From assembly GCF_017084525.1 (NCBI RefSeq), contig NZ_CP070950.1, positions 3,782,001 to 3,846,000 on the forward strand: DNA of 64,000 nt. The letters run 5' to 3'. Shown piece after piece: positions 23,493 through 32,844 of the stretch. Below the pieces are notes generated by a model. That model was not told the DNA's origin, did not search any database, and worked only from the letters and a program-made list of their open reading frames with translations. Made by a program: the position numbers and the translations under genes. The first letter of the stretch is position 1, and the number at the start of each line of letters is the position of its first letter. The DNA is from Conexibacter sp. SYSU D00693. GTDB lineage: Bacteria > Actinomycetota > Thermoleophilia > Solirubrobacterales > Solirubrobacteraceae.

Positions 23493-24803
23493 ATGGTCCT
23501 CCGCTCGACCCTGCAGACGGCGTGCGCGCTCCTGGCCTGCCTCGTCCTGGTCCTCGTCGCCGCGGCCCCGTCGGGCGCCGACGACGTCCCGCCCCTGGAC
23601 CGTCCCGGCCCCTCCCTGACGCCGCCGGCCAAGGACCTGCGCGCGAGCCTGACCTGCACGGGCGACCTCGACGGCAGCGCCGTCGCGCCGGTGCTGCTCG
23701 TCGCGGGCACGACGGTCAACTCGAAGGAGAACTTCGGCTGGAACTGGATGCCGTACCTCAAGCGCCTGGGCATCCCCTTCTGCGCGTCGGACCTCCCGGG
23801 TCGCCTGGCGCAGAACATGGGCGACATCCAGGCCCGGGGCGAGTACCTCGTCCACGCCATCCGCTGGATGCACGAGCGCGCCGGGCGCCGCATCGCGATC
23901 ATGGGCCACAGCCAGGGCGGCATGGCGATGCGCTGGGCGCTGCGCTTCTGGCCGGACACGCGGGCGATGGTCGACGACGTCATCGGGTTCGCGGCCACGA
24001 ACCACGGGTCGTTCGTGATCAACGCGCTGTGCGTGCCGAACTGCAGCGCGGCCCTGCGCCAGCAGCTGGACACCTCGCGCTTCCTGCGGGCGCTCAACTC
24101 GGGCGCCGAGACCTTCGCGGGCATCAGCTACACCGAGGTCTACACGCACACCGACGAGTTCGTGCAGCCCAACCTCGACGACGGCGGCACCTCGTCGCTG
24201 CACACCGGCCAGGGTCGGATCTCGAACGTCGCGGTGCAGGAGATCTGCCCGACCGGCGCCCCCGAGCACCTGCTGGTCGCGACGACCGACCCGGCGGCGG
24301 CCGCGCTCGCGGTGGACGCGCTGACCCACGACGGGCCGGCGGACCCGTCGCGCATCGACCGCGGGGTCTGCACCGTGCCGTTCATGCCGGGCGTGGACCC
24401 CGTGACCGGGCCGGTGCAGTTCGCCGGCGCGGGGGTCCGGATCGCCGCGCAGCTCACCGTGCAGGGCGAGCGCGTGGACCGCGAGCCCCCGCTGGCCTGC
24501 TACGCGACGGCGCGGGGCTGTCCCGGCCACGGCGACGCCCCTGCCGCACCGGCGGCCAGCGCCGCGGCGTGCACCCGGCGTCCCCGCGTCACGGTCGCGC
24601 TGCGCGGTCTCGGCTTCCGCGTGCGGCGCGTCACCGCCGGCGGCAGGCGCCTGCGCGTGGTGCGGCGTCGCAGCGGGCGGTCCGTCGTCGTCGACCTGCG
24701 ACGGGTGCCCGCCGGGGGTCGGGTCGTCGTGCGCCTGCGCGGCGTGACGGCCACCGGGCGCGAGCGCACCGCCACGAGGACGATCCGGCGCTGCGCGGTC
24801 TAG
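23493..24803 (+). CDS. Secreted lipase-like alpha/beta hydrolase
   Basis: A 436-residue secreted protein. Signal peptide at about residues 1-29 (CALLACLVLVLVAAAPSGA). The hydrolase core has VLLVAGTTVNS near the oxyanion region and the nucleophile elbow GHSQGG with Ser140. NHGSF and a later His (about LTHDG) may complete the site. The pattern (NFGWNW, GDIQARGEYLVHAI, PNCSAALRQQL) resembles bacterial lipases of the class-2/CALB-like group. A Cys- and Arg-rich beta domain of about 85 residues follows at the C-terminus. Substrate unknown. Probably regulated by the divergent QsdR-type gene. Confidence 0.8.
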   Translation: MVLRSTLQTACALLACLVLVLVAAAPSGADDVPPLDRPGPSLTPPAKDLRASLTCTGDLDGSAVAPVLLVAGTTVNSKENFGWNWMPYLKRLGIPFCASDLPGRLAQNMGDIQARGEYLVHAIRWMHERAGRRIAIMGHSQGGMAMRWALRFWPDTRAMVDDVIGFAATNHGSFVINALCVPNCSAALRQQLDTSRFLRALNSGAETFAGISYTEVYTHTDEFVQPNLDDGGTSSLHTGQGRISNVAVQEICPTGAPEHLLVATTDPAAAALAVDALTHDGPADPSRIDRGVCTVPFMPGVDPVTGPVQFAGAGVRIAAQLTVQGERVDREPPLACYATARGCPGHGDAPAAPAASAAACTRRPRVTVALRGLGFRVRRVTAGGRRLRVVRRRSGRSVVVDLRRVPAGGRVVVRLRGVTATGRERTATRTIRRCAV

Positions 24804-24868
24804 GACGACAGCCGTCCATGCAGGGTGGCGGTGCGTCGCCCGGTCTGGTTAGGGTCGCTAACGAGGAG

Positions 24869-25696
24869 ATGGAGCCCGCGATCCCTGAGCGGTCGGCGAC
24901 CCCTGCGCCGATCCTGGAGGTGCACAACCTGGAGGTCGTCTACAGCGACGTCGTCCTGGTGCTGCGCGGGGTGTCCCTGACGGTCGCCGACGGCGCGATC
25001 GTGGCGCTGCTGGGCGCCAACGGCGCCGGGAAGACGACGCTCCTGCGCGCGATCACGGGGCTCCTGGCGGTCCACCGCGGCAAGGTCACGAAGGGGTCGG
25101 TCGAGCTGGCCGGCGCGCCGGTGACGCGGCTCGACGCGCCCTCGATCGTGCGCCGCGGCATCGCTCAGGTCATGGAGGGCCGGCGGATCTTCGCCGAGCT
25201 CACCGTCGACGAGAACCTCCGCGCCGGAGGCGTGACGCGCTCGAAGGCCGAGGTGCGCGAGTCGACCGACCGCGTGCTCGACCTCTTCCCGGTGCTCGCC
25301 GAGCGCCGGCGCTCCACCGCCGGCTACCTCTCGGGCGGCGAGCAGCAGATGCTCGCCATCGGCCGCGCGCTCATGGCGTCGCCGAAGCTCCTGCTGCTCG
25401 ACGAGCCCTCGCTGGGCCTCGCACCGAAGGTCGTCGAGCAGGTGCGCGACGTCGTCGTCGAGGTCAACCGCCAGGGCACGAGCGTCCTGCTGGTCGAGCA
25501 GAACGCGACGATGGCGCTGTCGATCGCCTCGCACGGCTACGTGCTCGAGACGGGCAAGGTCGTCAAGGACGGGCCGGCCGACGAGCTGCGCGCCGACGCC
25601 GACATCCGCGAGTTCTACCTCGGGATGGGCGAGGCGGGACGGCGCTCGTTCCGCGACCTCAAGACCTACCGGCGCAAGAAGCGGTGGGCCGCGTGA
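24869..25696 (+). CDS. livF: ABC transporter ATP-binding protein, LivF type
   Basis: About 275 residues. Walker A is GANGAGKTT, the signature is LSGGEQQ, Walker B is [11 protein letters not shown], and the LVEQN switch-type ending marks the LivF group of branched-chain amino acid (HAAT) transporters. The C-terminus is basic. The frame is open far upstream, antisense-style, so I start at ATG 24869. TAGGGT at 24850-24855 could be a -10 that leaves a leader of only about seven bases. First gene of a six-gene operon with LivG, an acyl-CoA ligase, LivH, LivM and a binding protein. Overlaps the next gene by four bases. Confidence 0.92.
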   Translation: MEPAIPERSATPAPILEVHNLEVVYSDVVLVLRGVSLTVADGAIVALLGANGAGKTTLLRAITGLLAVHRGKVTKGSVELAGAPVTRLDAPSIVRRGIAQVMEGRRIFAELTVDENLRAGGVTRSKAEVRESTDRVLDLFPVLAERRRSTAGYLSGGEQQMLAIGRALMASPKLLLLDEPSLGLAPKVVEQVRDVVVEVNRQGTSVLLVEQNATMALSIASHGYVLETGKVVKDGPADELRADADIREFYLGMGEAGRRSFRDLKTYRRKKRWAA

Positions 25697-26469
25697 GCGC
25701 CGGCGAGCCGCTGCTGGTCGTCGAGGACGTCGCGCTGCGCTTCGGGGGCGTCAAGGCGCTGGACGGCGTGAGCTTCGACGTGCGCCCCGGCGAGCTCTTC
25801 GCCGTCATCGGTCCCAACGGCGCGGGCAAGACGTCGATCTTCAACTGCCTCAACGGCGTCTACCACCCGCAGCGCGGGTCGATCCGCCTCGGCGGCGAGG
25901 ACCTGCTCAAGCGCTCGCCGGTGGAGATCGCGCGCCTCGGCGTCGCGCGCACCTTCCAGAACCTCGGGCTCTTCATGAACCTGTCGCTGGTCGACAACCT
26001 CATGCTCGGCCGCCACCATCTGATGCGCACCGGGTTCCTCGCCGGCGCCGTGTGGTGGGGCCGGGCCAAGCGCGAGGAGGTCGAGCACCGCGCGAAGGTC
26101 GAGGAGGTCGTCGAGCTGCTCGAGCTCGAGGCCTACCGCCACGTGCCCGCCGGTCTGCTGCCCTACGGCGTGCAGAAGCGCGTCGAGCTCGGGCGCGCCC
26201 TGGCGATGGAGCCGCGGCTGCTCCTGCTCGACGAGCCGGTGGCCGGCATGAACCTCGAGGAGAGCGAGGACATGGCCCGCTACGTGCTCGAGGTCCGCGA
26301 GGCGCTCGGCCTGGCGATGGTCCTCGTCGAGCACGACATGCACCTCGTCATGGACCTCGCCGACCGCGTGCTCGCGCTCGACTTCGGCGTGCCGCTGGCC
26401 GTCGGCACGCCGGCCGAGGTGCAGGCCGACCAGCGCGTGATCGACGCGTACCTCGGGGTCGCGGCGTGA
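25693..26469 (+). CDS. livG: ABC transporter ATP-binding protein, LivG type
   Basis: About 258 residues. Walker A is GPNGAGKTS, Walker B is [11 protein letters not shown], and the signature is the LivG-style PYGVQKR, in place of LSGGQ. The long segment between Walker A and the signature ([23 protein letters not shown]) is typical of LivG. GTG 25693 overlaps the LivF stop as GTGA; GTG 25684, nine bases upstream, is also in frame. It pairs with LivF to power import through LivH and LivM. The stop overlaps the GTG of the ligase gene. Confidence 0.92.
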   Translation: MSAGEPLLVVEDVALRFGGVKALDGVSFDVRPGELFAVIGPNGAGKTSIFNCLNGVYHPQRGSIRLGGEDLLKRSPVEIARLGVARTFQNLGLFMNLSLVDNLMLGRHHLMRTGFLAGAVWWGRAKREEVEHRAKVEEVVELLELEAYRHVPAGLLPYGVQKRVELGRALAMEPRLLLLDEPVAGMNLEESEDMARYVLEVREALGLAMVLVEHDMHLVMDLADRVLALDFGVPLAVGTPAEVQADQRVIDAYLGVAA

Positions 26470-28271
26470 CCGCCTCGGGCCCGACGCTCGTCCACGACCT
26501 GCTGCGCCACGCCGCCGAGCGGCCGGACGCCGTCGCGCTGCGCGACAAGCACCGCGGCATCTGGCGCGAGACGACGTGGGCGGGCTACGCCGACCGGGTC
26601 GCGCGCGCCGCGGCGGGGCTGCAGGCCCTGGGCGTCGGCCCTGGCGACCGCGTCGCCGTCCACGCCGAGAACCGCCCGGAGTGGCTCGTGGCCGACCTGG
26701 CGATCCAGGCGCTGGGCGCGGCGACCGTCGGCGTCTACCCGACGAGCTCGCCCGCCGAGGTCGAGCACGTGGTCGGCCACGCTGCCGCCACCGTCCTGGT
26801 CGCCGAGGACGAGGAGCAGCTCGACAAGGCGCTCGCGGTGCGCGACCGCCTTCCGGAGCTGCGCCACATCGCGGTCGTCGACCTGCGCGGCGTGGGCGAC
26901 GACGCCGGCGTGACGCCGTGGGCGACCGTCGAGGAGCACGCGCCGGCGGACCTCGCCGGGCTGGCGCAGGCGCTCGACCCCGAGGCGACGGCGACGCTCG
27001 TCTACACCTCGGGGACCACGGGCCCGCCGAAGGGCGCGATGCTCTCGCACCGCAACCTCCAGGCGGCCGCACGCGCGTGCCGCGAGGTCTGGGAGGTCGG
27101 CCCGGACGACGAGGTCCTCTCGTACCTCCCGCTCTGCCACGTCGCCGAGCGCCTCTTCTCCGTGGTCAACGCCGTCGGCACCGGCTACGTCGTGCACTTC
27201 GGCGAGGGCGGGTCGGCGCCCGTCGACGACCTGCGCGAGGTGCAGCCGACGGTCTTCCTCGGCGTCCCGCGCGTGTGGGAGAAGCTCCTGGCCGGCGTCG
27301 AGATCCGCATGGCCGACGCGGGCGCCGTCAAGCGCGCCGCCTACCGCCTCGGCCTGCGCCTCGGGGAGCGGACCGCGCCGGCGCGGATGGCCGAGCAGGC
27401 GGGCGCCGGCGACCGGCTGCGCTTCGCGCTGTCGTCGCTCGTGGTCGGGCGCGCGCTGCGCCACAAGCTCGGGATGGGACGCGTGCGCATCGCGCTCTCC
27501 GGCGCGGCGCCCATCGCGCCGCAGGTGCTCCAGTGGCTGTGGGCGATCGGCGTCCCGGTGCGCGAGGGCTACGGCCAGACGGAGAACACCGCGCTGGCGA
27601 CCTTCACGCCGCGCGGGGACGTGCGGCTGGGGACGGTGGGGCGCGCGCTGCCGGGCGTCGAGCTGCGCCTCGCCGAGGACGGCGAGGTCCTCACCCGCTG
27701 CGAGGGCGTCTTCCAGGGCTACTTCAAGGACCCGGACGCGACGGCGGCGACCGTCGACGCCGACGGCTGGCTGCACACGGGCGACGTGGGGGAGCTCGAC
27801 GCGGACGGCTTCCTCACGATCACCGACCGCAAGAAGGACATCATCATCACCGCGGGCGGCAAGAACATCTCGCCCTCGGAGATCGAGAACCGGCTGAAGG
27901 TGTCGCCGTTCGTGCGCGAGGCGATGGTCGTCGGCGACCGCCGCAAGTTCCTCGTCGCGCTCATCGGGATCGAGCTCGACACGGTCGGCGACTGGGCCAC
28001 CCGTCGCGGCATCGCCTACACCACCTACCGCGACCTCTCGCACAAGCCCGAGGTGCGGGAGCTCGTCGCGGGCTGGGTCGAGGAGGTCAACGCCGACCTC
28101 GCGCAGGTCGAGACGGTCAAGCGCTTCGCGCTGCTGGACAAGGAGCTCGACCCGGAGGACGGTGAGCTGACGCCGACGCTGAAGCTCAAGCGCCGGGCGA
28201 TGGAGGAGCGCTTCGCCCGCGAGATCGAGGAGCTCTACGCCTCCGACGCGCCGGCGGTGGCGGCGCGATGA
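26466..28271 (+). CDS. AMP-dependent acyl-CoA ligase (long-chain fatty acid-CoA ligase type)
   Basis: A 601-residue ANL-superfamily enzyme that makes acyl-CoA from a carboxylic acid, ATP and CoA through an acyl-adenylate. Seen: the P-loop [16 protein letters not shown] (about 180-195), GYGQTEN, the hinge aspartate region [20 protein letters not shown] and [12 protein letters not shown]. Layout and length match the FAA1-like (COG1022) group. It lies between the ATPase and permease genes of the transporter, with four-base overlaps on both sides, so it is surely part of the operon. This suggests vectorial activation of the imported acid. The actual substrate is unknown. Confidence 0.9.
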   Translation: MTASGPTLVHDLLRHAAERPDAVALRDKHRGIWRETTWAGYADRVARAAAGLQALGVGPGDRVAVHAENRPEWLVADLAIQALGAATVGVYPTSSPAEVEHVVGHAAATVLVAEDEEQLDKALAVRDRLPELRHIAVVDLRGVGDDAGVTPWATVEEHAPADLAGLAQALDPEATATLVYTSGTTGPPKGAMLSHRNLQAAARACREVWEVGPDDEVLSYLPLCHVAERLFSVVNAVGTGYVVHFGEGGSAPVDDLREVQPTVFLGVPRVWEKLLAGVEIRMADAGAVKRAAYRLGLRLGERTAPARMAEQAGAGDRLRFALSSLVVGRALRHKLGMGRVRIALSGAAPIAPQVLQWLWAIGVPVREGYGQTENTALATFTPRGDVRLGTVGRALPGVELRLAEDGEVLTRCEGVFQGYFKDPDATAATVDADGWLHTGDVGELDADGFLTITDRKKDIIITAGGKNISPSEIENRLKVSPFVREAMVVGDRRKFLVALIGIELDTVGDWATRRGIAYTTYRDLSHKPEVRELVAGWVEEVNADLAQVETVKRFALLDKELDPEDGELTPTLKLKRRAMEERFAREIEELYASDAPAVAAR

Positions 28272-29158
28272 GCGAGTTCCTCCAGCTCGTCTTCGCCGGC
28301 CTGGCGCTCGGCGCGCGCTACGCCCTCGTCGCCCTGGGCTTCGTGATCATCTACAAGGCCACCGGGGTCATCAACTTCGCCCAGGGCGGGCTCGTGGCCC
28401 TCGGCGCGTACCTGGCCTACGCCTACAACAGCGTCACGCTCTTCGCCCTGGCGGTCGTGCTCGCCGCCCTGACGGCGGGCCTCGTCGGCGCGGCGGTGGA
28501 GCGCGTCGTCCTGCGGCGGATGGTCGGCCAGCCGGTCTTCGCGGTCCTCATGGTCACCATCGGGCTGCTCTTCGTCCTCGAGCAGGTCATCACCGCGGTC
28601 TGGGGCTACGACGCGCTGAACCTCGCCGACCCGTGGGGGGTCGACACGGTCAAGGCCGGCGAGGTCGTGCTCGCCGAGCGGGACCTGTGGACGCTCGGGA
28701 TCGCCGGCGCGGTGCTCGCGGCGTTCTTCGTGTTCTTCCGCTTCTCGACGCTCGGCGTGGCGATGCGCGCGACCGCCTTCGACCAGGAGGCGGCGCTGGC
28801 GCAGGGCATCAGCGCCCGGCGGGTGTTCGCCGCGTCGTGGGCGATCTCGGCGGGCCTTGCCGCGCTGGCGGGCGTGACGCTCGCCGCCGGACCCGCCGCG
28901 CTCACGCCGTCGATCTCGGCGATCGCCCTCGTCGCCTTCCCGGCGATGATCGTCGGCGGGCTGGACTCCCCGGGCGGCGCGGTGGTCGGCGGCCTGCTCA
29001 TCGGCGTGACCCAGTCGCTGACCTCGGGCTACCAGGAGGACGTCCTGCCGTGGGCGGGGCAGAACCTCGCCGCGGTCATGCCCTACGTCGTGATGGTCCT
29101 CATCCTGCTCGTGCGGCCCTACGGGCTGTTCGGCACGCGCGAGGTGCGGCGCGTCTGA
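28268..29158 (+). CDS. livH: Branched-chain amino acid-type ABC permease, LivH
   Basis: A 296-residue permease with about eight membrane segments. GLALGARYALVALGFVIIYKATGVINFAQGG at the N-terminus is the LivH hallmark (given here in part: ATGVINFAQGG). GLDSPGGAVVGGLLIG near the C-terminus is also typical. It forms the membrane channel with LivM. Start ATG overlaps the ligase stop (ATGA). The stop overlaps the LivM ATG by one base. Confidence 0.92.
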   Translation: MSEFLQLVFAGLALGARYALVALGFVIIYKATGVINFAQGGLVALGAYLAYAYNSVTLFALAVVLAALTAGLVGAAVERVVLRRMVGQPVFAVLMVTIGLLFVLEQVITAVWGYDALNLADPWGVDTVKAGEVVLAERDLWTLGIAGAVLAAFFVFFRFSTLGVAMRATAFDQEAALAQGISARRVFAASWAISAGLAALAGVTLAAGPAALTPSISAIALVAFPAMIVGGLDSPGGAVVGGLLIGVTQSLTSGYQEDVLPWAGQNLAAVMPYVVMVLILLVRPYGLFGTREVRRV

Positions 29159-30255
29159 TGGCCCGCCCGTCGCGCACCCTCACCCGCCGCTACGAGGACG
29201 AGCTGCGGCTGTTCCGCACCCGCTGGTCGCAGGCCGGCCTGGTCGCGCTCGTCGCGCTCTGGGCACTGACGCCGTACGTCCTGGCCGACGACTTCTGGCT
29301 GTCGGTCCTCGACTACGCGGGCATCGCGGCGATCGGCGCCATCGGCCTGAACCTCCTGACGGGCTATGCCGGGCAGGTCTCGCTCGGCCACGCGGCGTTC
29401 CTCGGCGTCGGGGCCTACAGCGCGGGCTACCTGGGCTCGGAGCTCGAGCTGCCCTTCCTGCTGTGGCTGCCGGCGGCGGCGCTCATCGGCGGCCTGCTCG
29501 GCGCGGTGCTCGGCCCGTTCGCGCTGCGCCTCCGCGGCAACTACCTGGCGATCGTGACGCTCGGCCTCGTCTTCCTCGCCGAGCACGTCTTCCGCAACCT
29601 GCGCGACGTCACGGGCGGCAACTCGGGGCGCTCGGTCCAGGCGCCGCCCGAGGTCGGCCCGGTGGACTTCAGCGACCTGTCCTTCGGCGGCGAGTCGTTC
29701 TCGAACAACCAGGGCTGGTTCTGGCTGGTGTGGGGGCTCGTCGCGGTCGTCGCGCTCCTGGCCAAGAACATCTCGCGCACGCGGCCCGGCCGGGCGCTGC
29801 AGGCGGTCCGCGACCGCGACGTCGCCGCCGAGGTGATCGGGGTCCAGCTCGGGCGCACGAAGGTCTGGGCCTTCGCGATCTCCAGCGCGTTCGCCGCGCT
29901 GGCGGGCGGCCTGTACGGCTCCTACCAGCAGTTCGTCTCGCCGGACGAGTTCTCGCTGTTCCTGAGCATCCAGTACATCGCGATCATCATCGTCGGCGGG
30001 GTCGGGACGATCTTCGGCGCGGTGCTGGGCGCGCTGTTCCTCGGCGGCCTGCCGGGGATCATCGAGCGCTACTCGGACTCGATCCCCGGCGTCGCGACGA
30101 GCGCCGGCGGCGACGGGTTCATCAGCGTCTTCTCGCTCAACCAGGCGATCTTCGGCGCGCTCATCGTCGGCTTCCTGGTGCTCGAGCCGCGCGGGCTCGC
30201 CGCGCTCTGGCTGCGGGCGAAGGCGTGGTTCAAGGCGTGGCCGTTCGGCTACTGA
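29158..30255 (+). CDS. livM: Branched-chain amino acid-type ABC permease, LivM
   Basis: A 365-residue permease with about ten membrane segments. Hallmarks: GLNLLTGYAGQVSLGHAAF and the coupling region GRALQAVRDRDVAAEVIGV, then AFAALAGGLYGSY. A 40-residue extracytoplasmic loop (SGRSVQAPPEVGPVDFSD) is longer than average. The C-terminus is Trp/Lys-rich. Start ATG 29158 shares one base with the LivH stop. It acts with LivH, LivF and LivG; the partner binding protein follows 29 bases downstream with its own strong ribosome-binding site. Confidence 0.92.
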   Translation: MARPSRTLTRRYEDELRLFRTRWSQAGLVALVALWALTPYVLADDFWLSVLDYAGIAAIGAIGLNLLTGYAGQVSLGHAAFLGVGAYSAGYLGSELELPFLLWLPAAALIGGLLGAVLGPFALRLRGNYLAIVTLGLVFLAEHVFRNLRDVTGGNSGRSVQAPPEVGPVDFSDLSFGGESFSNNQGWFWLVWGLVAVVALLAKNISRTRPGRALQAVRDRDVAAEVIGVQLGRTKVWAFAISSAFAALAGGLYGSYQQFVSPDEFSLFLSIQYIAIIIVGGVGTIFGAVLGALFLGGLPGIIERYSDSIPGVATSAGGDGFISVFSLNQAIFGALIVGFLVLEPRGLAALWLRAKAWFKAWPFGY

Positions 30256-30284
30256 GGTCAACCAGCAGGAGGAGGAGAGGGAGC

Positions 30285-31583
30285 ATGAGGACGGTTCTGA
30301 GCAGGAGGAGGCTCGCCGCCGCGGCGGCGGCGCTCCTCGCCGCGGGCGGCCTGGCGGCCTGCGGCGGCGCGGACGACGACGAGGGCGGGGGCGGCGGCGG
30401 GACCGCGAGCTCCGGCGAGCCGGGCAAGGTGGCGGGCTTCGACGGCACGACGATCCGCGTGGGCGTCCTGACGCCGCTCACCGGGCCGGTGGCGGTCATC
30501 GGCAAGCCGCTGACCGCGGGCAACGAGGTCTTCTTCGACGCCGTCAACGCCAAGGGCGGCATCGCGGGCAAGTACAAGGTCGAGCTGGTCCAGGAGGACA
30601 CGCAGTACCGGACCGACCTGACCGTCCAGAAGTACAACAAGCTCAAGTCCGACGTGGTGACGGTCGGGCAGGTGCTCGGCACGGCCAACACGCTGGCGAT
30701 CGTGCCCCAGCTGCGCCGCGACGGGCTCATCGCCGCACCGGCGTCGCTCGACGGCCTCTGGGTGCGTGAGGAGACGCTGCTGCCGATCGGCGGCCCGTAC
30801 CAGGTGCAGGCGATCAACGCCCTCGACCACTACGTCAACGAGGGCGGCGGCAAGGGCAAGAAGGTCTGCTCGTTCACCCAGGACGACGCCTACGGCGAGG
30901 CGGGCCAGCAGGGCCTCGAGTTCGGGGCCGAGAAGCTCGGCGTCTCGCTCGGGACCAACCAGAAGTTCAAGGTCGGCGACAAGGACGTCACCGGGCAGGT
31001 CCAGCGCCTGCGCTCGGCCGGCTGCGACATGGTCTTCCTCGTCGCGACGCCGACGGACGCCGGCACGATCTGGGGCACGGCGGCCAAGCTCGGCTTCGCG
31101 CCGCGCTGGGTCGGCCAGTCCCCGGCGTGGATCGACGAGCTCGGCGCCTCGCCGCTCAAGGACTACCTCGAGAAGACGGTGTGGATCGTCGCCGAGGGCA
31201 CCGAGTGGGGCGACACGAAGGTGCCGGGCATGGCCAAGATGGTCGACGACGTCAAGCGCTACAAGCCCTCCCAGCAGCCTGACTACTACTTCGCCTTCGG
31301 CTACAACCAGGCGCGGGCGGTGGCGGGCGTGCTCGAGAAGGCCGTCCAGTCGGGCGACCTGTCCCACGACGGCATCAAGCAGGCGCTCGAGGGCCTCGGG
31401 ACGTTCTCGTTCGACGGCCTGACCGGCGACTACCAGTACGGCCCGGCGGCCGACCGCGAGCCGCCGCGTTCGAGCACGATCTTCGAGGTCGACCCGGACA
31501 AGCCGTTCGGCCTTGGGACGCTGAAGTACAACGCGGAGAGCCCGCACGCCAAGGAGTTCACCTTCGAGAAGGCGGACCTCTAG
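30285..31583 (+). CDS. Substrate-binding lipoprotein of the Liv-type transporter
   Basis: A 432-residue periplasmic-binding-type protein (LivJ/LivK-like, Peripla_BP_6). The signal peptide ends in a lipobox LAAC with Cys26, followed by a Gly/Asp-rich linker, so it is likely a lipoprotein held at the outer face of the membrane. The mature part shows VGVLTPLTGP, NAKGGIAGKYKVELV and AYGEAGQQGLEF, the usual fold signatures. It has a strong ribosome-binding site (AGGAGGAGGAG) before ATG 30285, consistent with the higher dose needed for binding proteins. Last gene of the operon; a long hairpin follows. Confidence 0.92.
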   Translation: MRTVLSRRRLAAAAAALLAAGGLAACGGADDDEGGGGGGTASSGEPGKVAGFDGTTIRVGVLTPLTGPVAVIGKPLTAGNEVFFDAVNAKGGIAGKYKVELVQEDTQYRTDLTVQKYNKLKSDVVTVGQVLGTANTLAIVPQLRRDGLIAAPASLDGLWVREETLLPIGGPYQVQAINALDHYVNEGGGKGKKVCSFTQDDAYGEAGQQGLEFGAEKLGVSLGTNQKFKVGDKDVTGQVQRLRSAGCDMVFLVATPTDAGTIWGTAAKLGFAPRWVGQSPAWIDELGASPLKDYLEKTVWIVAEGTEWGDTKVPGMAKMVDDVKRYKPSQQPDYYFAFGYNQARAVAGVLEKAVQSGDLSHDGIKQALEGLGTFSFDGLTGDYQYGPAADREPPRSSTIFEVDPDKPFGLGTLKYNAESPHAKEFTFEKADL

Positions 31584-31600
31584 GCGGGCGGTCCTGGCCG

Positions 31601-31642
31601 ACCTCCGTCTCGCGCGCGCGTGTGCGCGCGCGAGACGAGGTG
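31601..31642. terminator. Strong bidirectional hairpin terminator
   Basis: A 14-bp stem of CGTCTCGCGCGCGC (31606-31619) with GCGCGCGCGAGACG (31624-31637) and a GTGT loop; with one bulge it extends by four pairs (ACCT with AGGT). It lies between the binding-protein gene and a convergent gene (stop at 31667). Confidence 0.8.
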
Positions 31643-31666
31643 GTCGCGCCGCGGGTCGCGCCGCGC

Positions 31667-32038
31667 CTAGGCGGCCGGCGGCTGGCGCCGGCGCAGGAAC
31701 GGCAGGCGCGTGATGTCGGCGTGCAGCCGGTCCAGCCGGCCGCCGAGGTCGTCGATGCCCGGGCCGAGGTCGTCGACGCCGCGGCGCATCAGGCCGACGT
31801 CCTCGGTCATGAGCTGCACGTCCTGGCGGACGGCCGCGAAGTCCTCGCGCAGCGCGTCGACGCCCTCCTCGAGGCGCAGGATCCCTTCGCGCATCGCGGT
31901 GGTGTCCTCGCGCATGCCGCGCAGGTCGCTGCGCATGCCGTCGAGCGAGCCGATCAGGCGCTCGATGAGACGGGGCAGCGCGACCAGCGGCTCGAGGGCG
32001 CTGCCCAGCGCCCGGGTCGGGTCCGGAAGCCGGGCCAT
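31667..32038 (-). CDS. Heptad-repeat coiled-coil protein
   Basis: A 123-residue protein, not recognised. After a short N-terminal part (MARLPDPTRALGSALEPLVALPRLIERLIGS is amphipathic; shown here only in part as LPRLIERLIG), eleven uninterrupted seven-residue units run to the end. In each, position 1 is M, L or V, position 4 is D or G (R once), and position 5 is hydrophobic or Thr: MRSDLRG, MREDTTA, MREGILR, LEEGVDA and so on. It ends with LPF and an RRRQPP tail. That is a perfect coiled coil. The neighbour at 32081 has the same pattern, so the two are paralogues. Confidence 0.75.
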   Translation of the reverse strand: MARLPDPTRALGSALEPLVALPRLIERLIGSLDGMRSDLRGMREDTTAMREGILRLEEGVDALREDFAAVRQDVQLMTEDVGLMRRGVDDLGPGIDDLGGRLDRLHADITRLPFLRRRQPPAA

Positions 32039-32080
32039 CGGGATGATCCTACGGGGGCGTCGGACGCCCGCGCGTTCGGC

Positions 32081-32368
32081 CTACCCCACGAACGGCAGGC
32101 CGCTGAGGTCGTCGCGCAGCTGCTCGACGGCCTTGCGCACGTCGTGGAGGTCCTCGTCCATCGGGCGCACGTCCGTGGCCATGTCGCTGACCGTCGCCTG
32201 CAGCCCCTTGAAGCCCTCGCCCATCTCGGTGAGCCCGTCGCGCATCTCGCGGACGTCGTCGTGCAGGGCCTCCATCTGGCGCTGCAGCCGGTCGAGGCGC
32301 TCGGGCAGCGCGACGACCGCCTCGAGGGCGTGGACGGGGAGGGCGAGGAGGTCCAGCGGGCCGAGCAT
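32081..32368 (-). CDS. Heptad-repeat coiled-coil protein, paralogue of the downstream gene
   Basis: A 95-residue protein. The N-terminus ([25 protein letters not shown], hydrophobic) is followed by nine exact heptads: [63 protein letters not shown], then LPFVG. Position 4 is D or G in six of nine. The same heptad rule and LPF ending occur in the gene at 31667, 42 bases downstream on the same strand. The pair may form homo- or hetero-coiled coils near the membrane. Function unknown. It is divergent from rpsL, whose promoter lies in the 74-base gap. Confidence 0.75.
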   Translation of the reverse strand: MLGPLDLLALPVHALEAVVALPERLDRLQRQMEALHDDVREMRDGLTEMGEGFKGLQATVSDMATDVRPMDEDLHDVRKAVEQLRDDLSGLPFVG

Positions 32369-32423
32369 CGTGCACGGCGGCTGCCCGGCCTGGGTCGGCC
32401 CCGAACGGGACTGGGCGCGCCGC

Positions 32424-32432
32424 TGCTACCAT
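32424..32432 (+). promoter_or_regulatory. rpsL promoter, extended -10, near-leaderless
   Basis: TGCTACCAT fits TGnTAnnnT and ends 10 bases before the rpsL ATG, so transcription would start within a few bases of the start codon. No ribosome-binding site is seen in that gap. No convincing -35. Confidence 0.55.
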
Positions 32433-32442
32433 CCCGCGCCGC

Positions 32443-32841
32443 ATGCCGACGACGAGCCAGCTGATCCGCAAGGGTCGTTCGCCCAAGCCGAAGAAGATGG
32501 CCACTCCGGGCCTGAAGTCCGGCAAGGGCCGCAAGAAGAAGACCGCCGCCCCGCAGCGGCGCGGCGTGTGCACCCGCGTCTACACGACCACGCCGAAGAA
32601 GCCGAACTCGGCGCTTCGCAAGGTCGCGCGTGTGCGCATCACCGGCTCGATCGAGGTCACGGCGTACATCCCGGGTGAGGGGCACAACCTCCAGGAGCAC
32701 TCCGTCGTGCTCGTCCGTGGTGGCCGCGTCAAGGACCTGCCGGGCGTGCGCTACAAGGTCGTCCGCGGGACGCTCGACGCCTCGGGCGTCGCGAACCGCA
32801 AGAAGGCGCGGTCCCAGTACGGCGTCAAGAAGGGGAAGTAG
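32443..32841 (+). CDS. rpsL: 30S ribosomal protein S12
   Basis: A 132-residue S12, which lies at the decoding centre. Seen: [17 protein letters not shown] (with the lysine that is the usual site of streptomycin resistance changes present as wild type) and the [10 protein letters not shown] loop. An N-terminal basic stretch ([25 protein letters not shown]) is slightly longer than in E. coli. No Shine-Dalgarno precedes ATG 32443, and the putative -10 is only 10 bases away, so the mRNA is likely leaderless. rpsG follows three bases later. Confidence 0.97.
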   Translation: MPTTSQLIRKGRSPKPKKMATPGLKSGKGRKKKTAAPQRRGVCTRVYTTTPKKPNSALRKVARVRITGSIEVTAYIPGEGHNLQEHSVVLVRGGRVKDLPGVRYKVVRGTLDASGVANRKKARSQYGVKKGK

Positions 32842-32844
32842 CCC

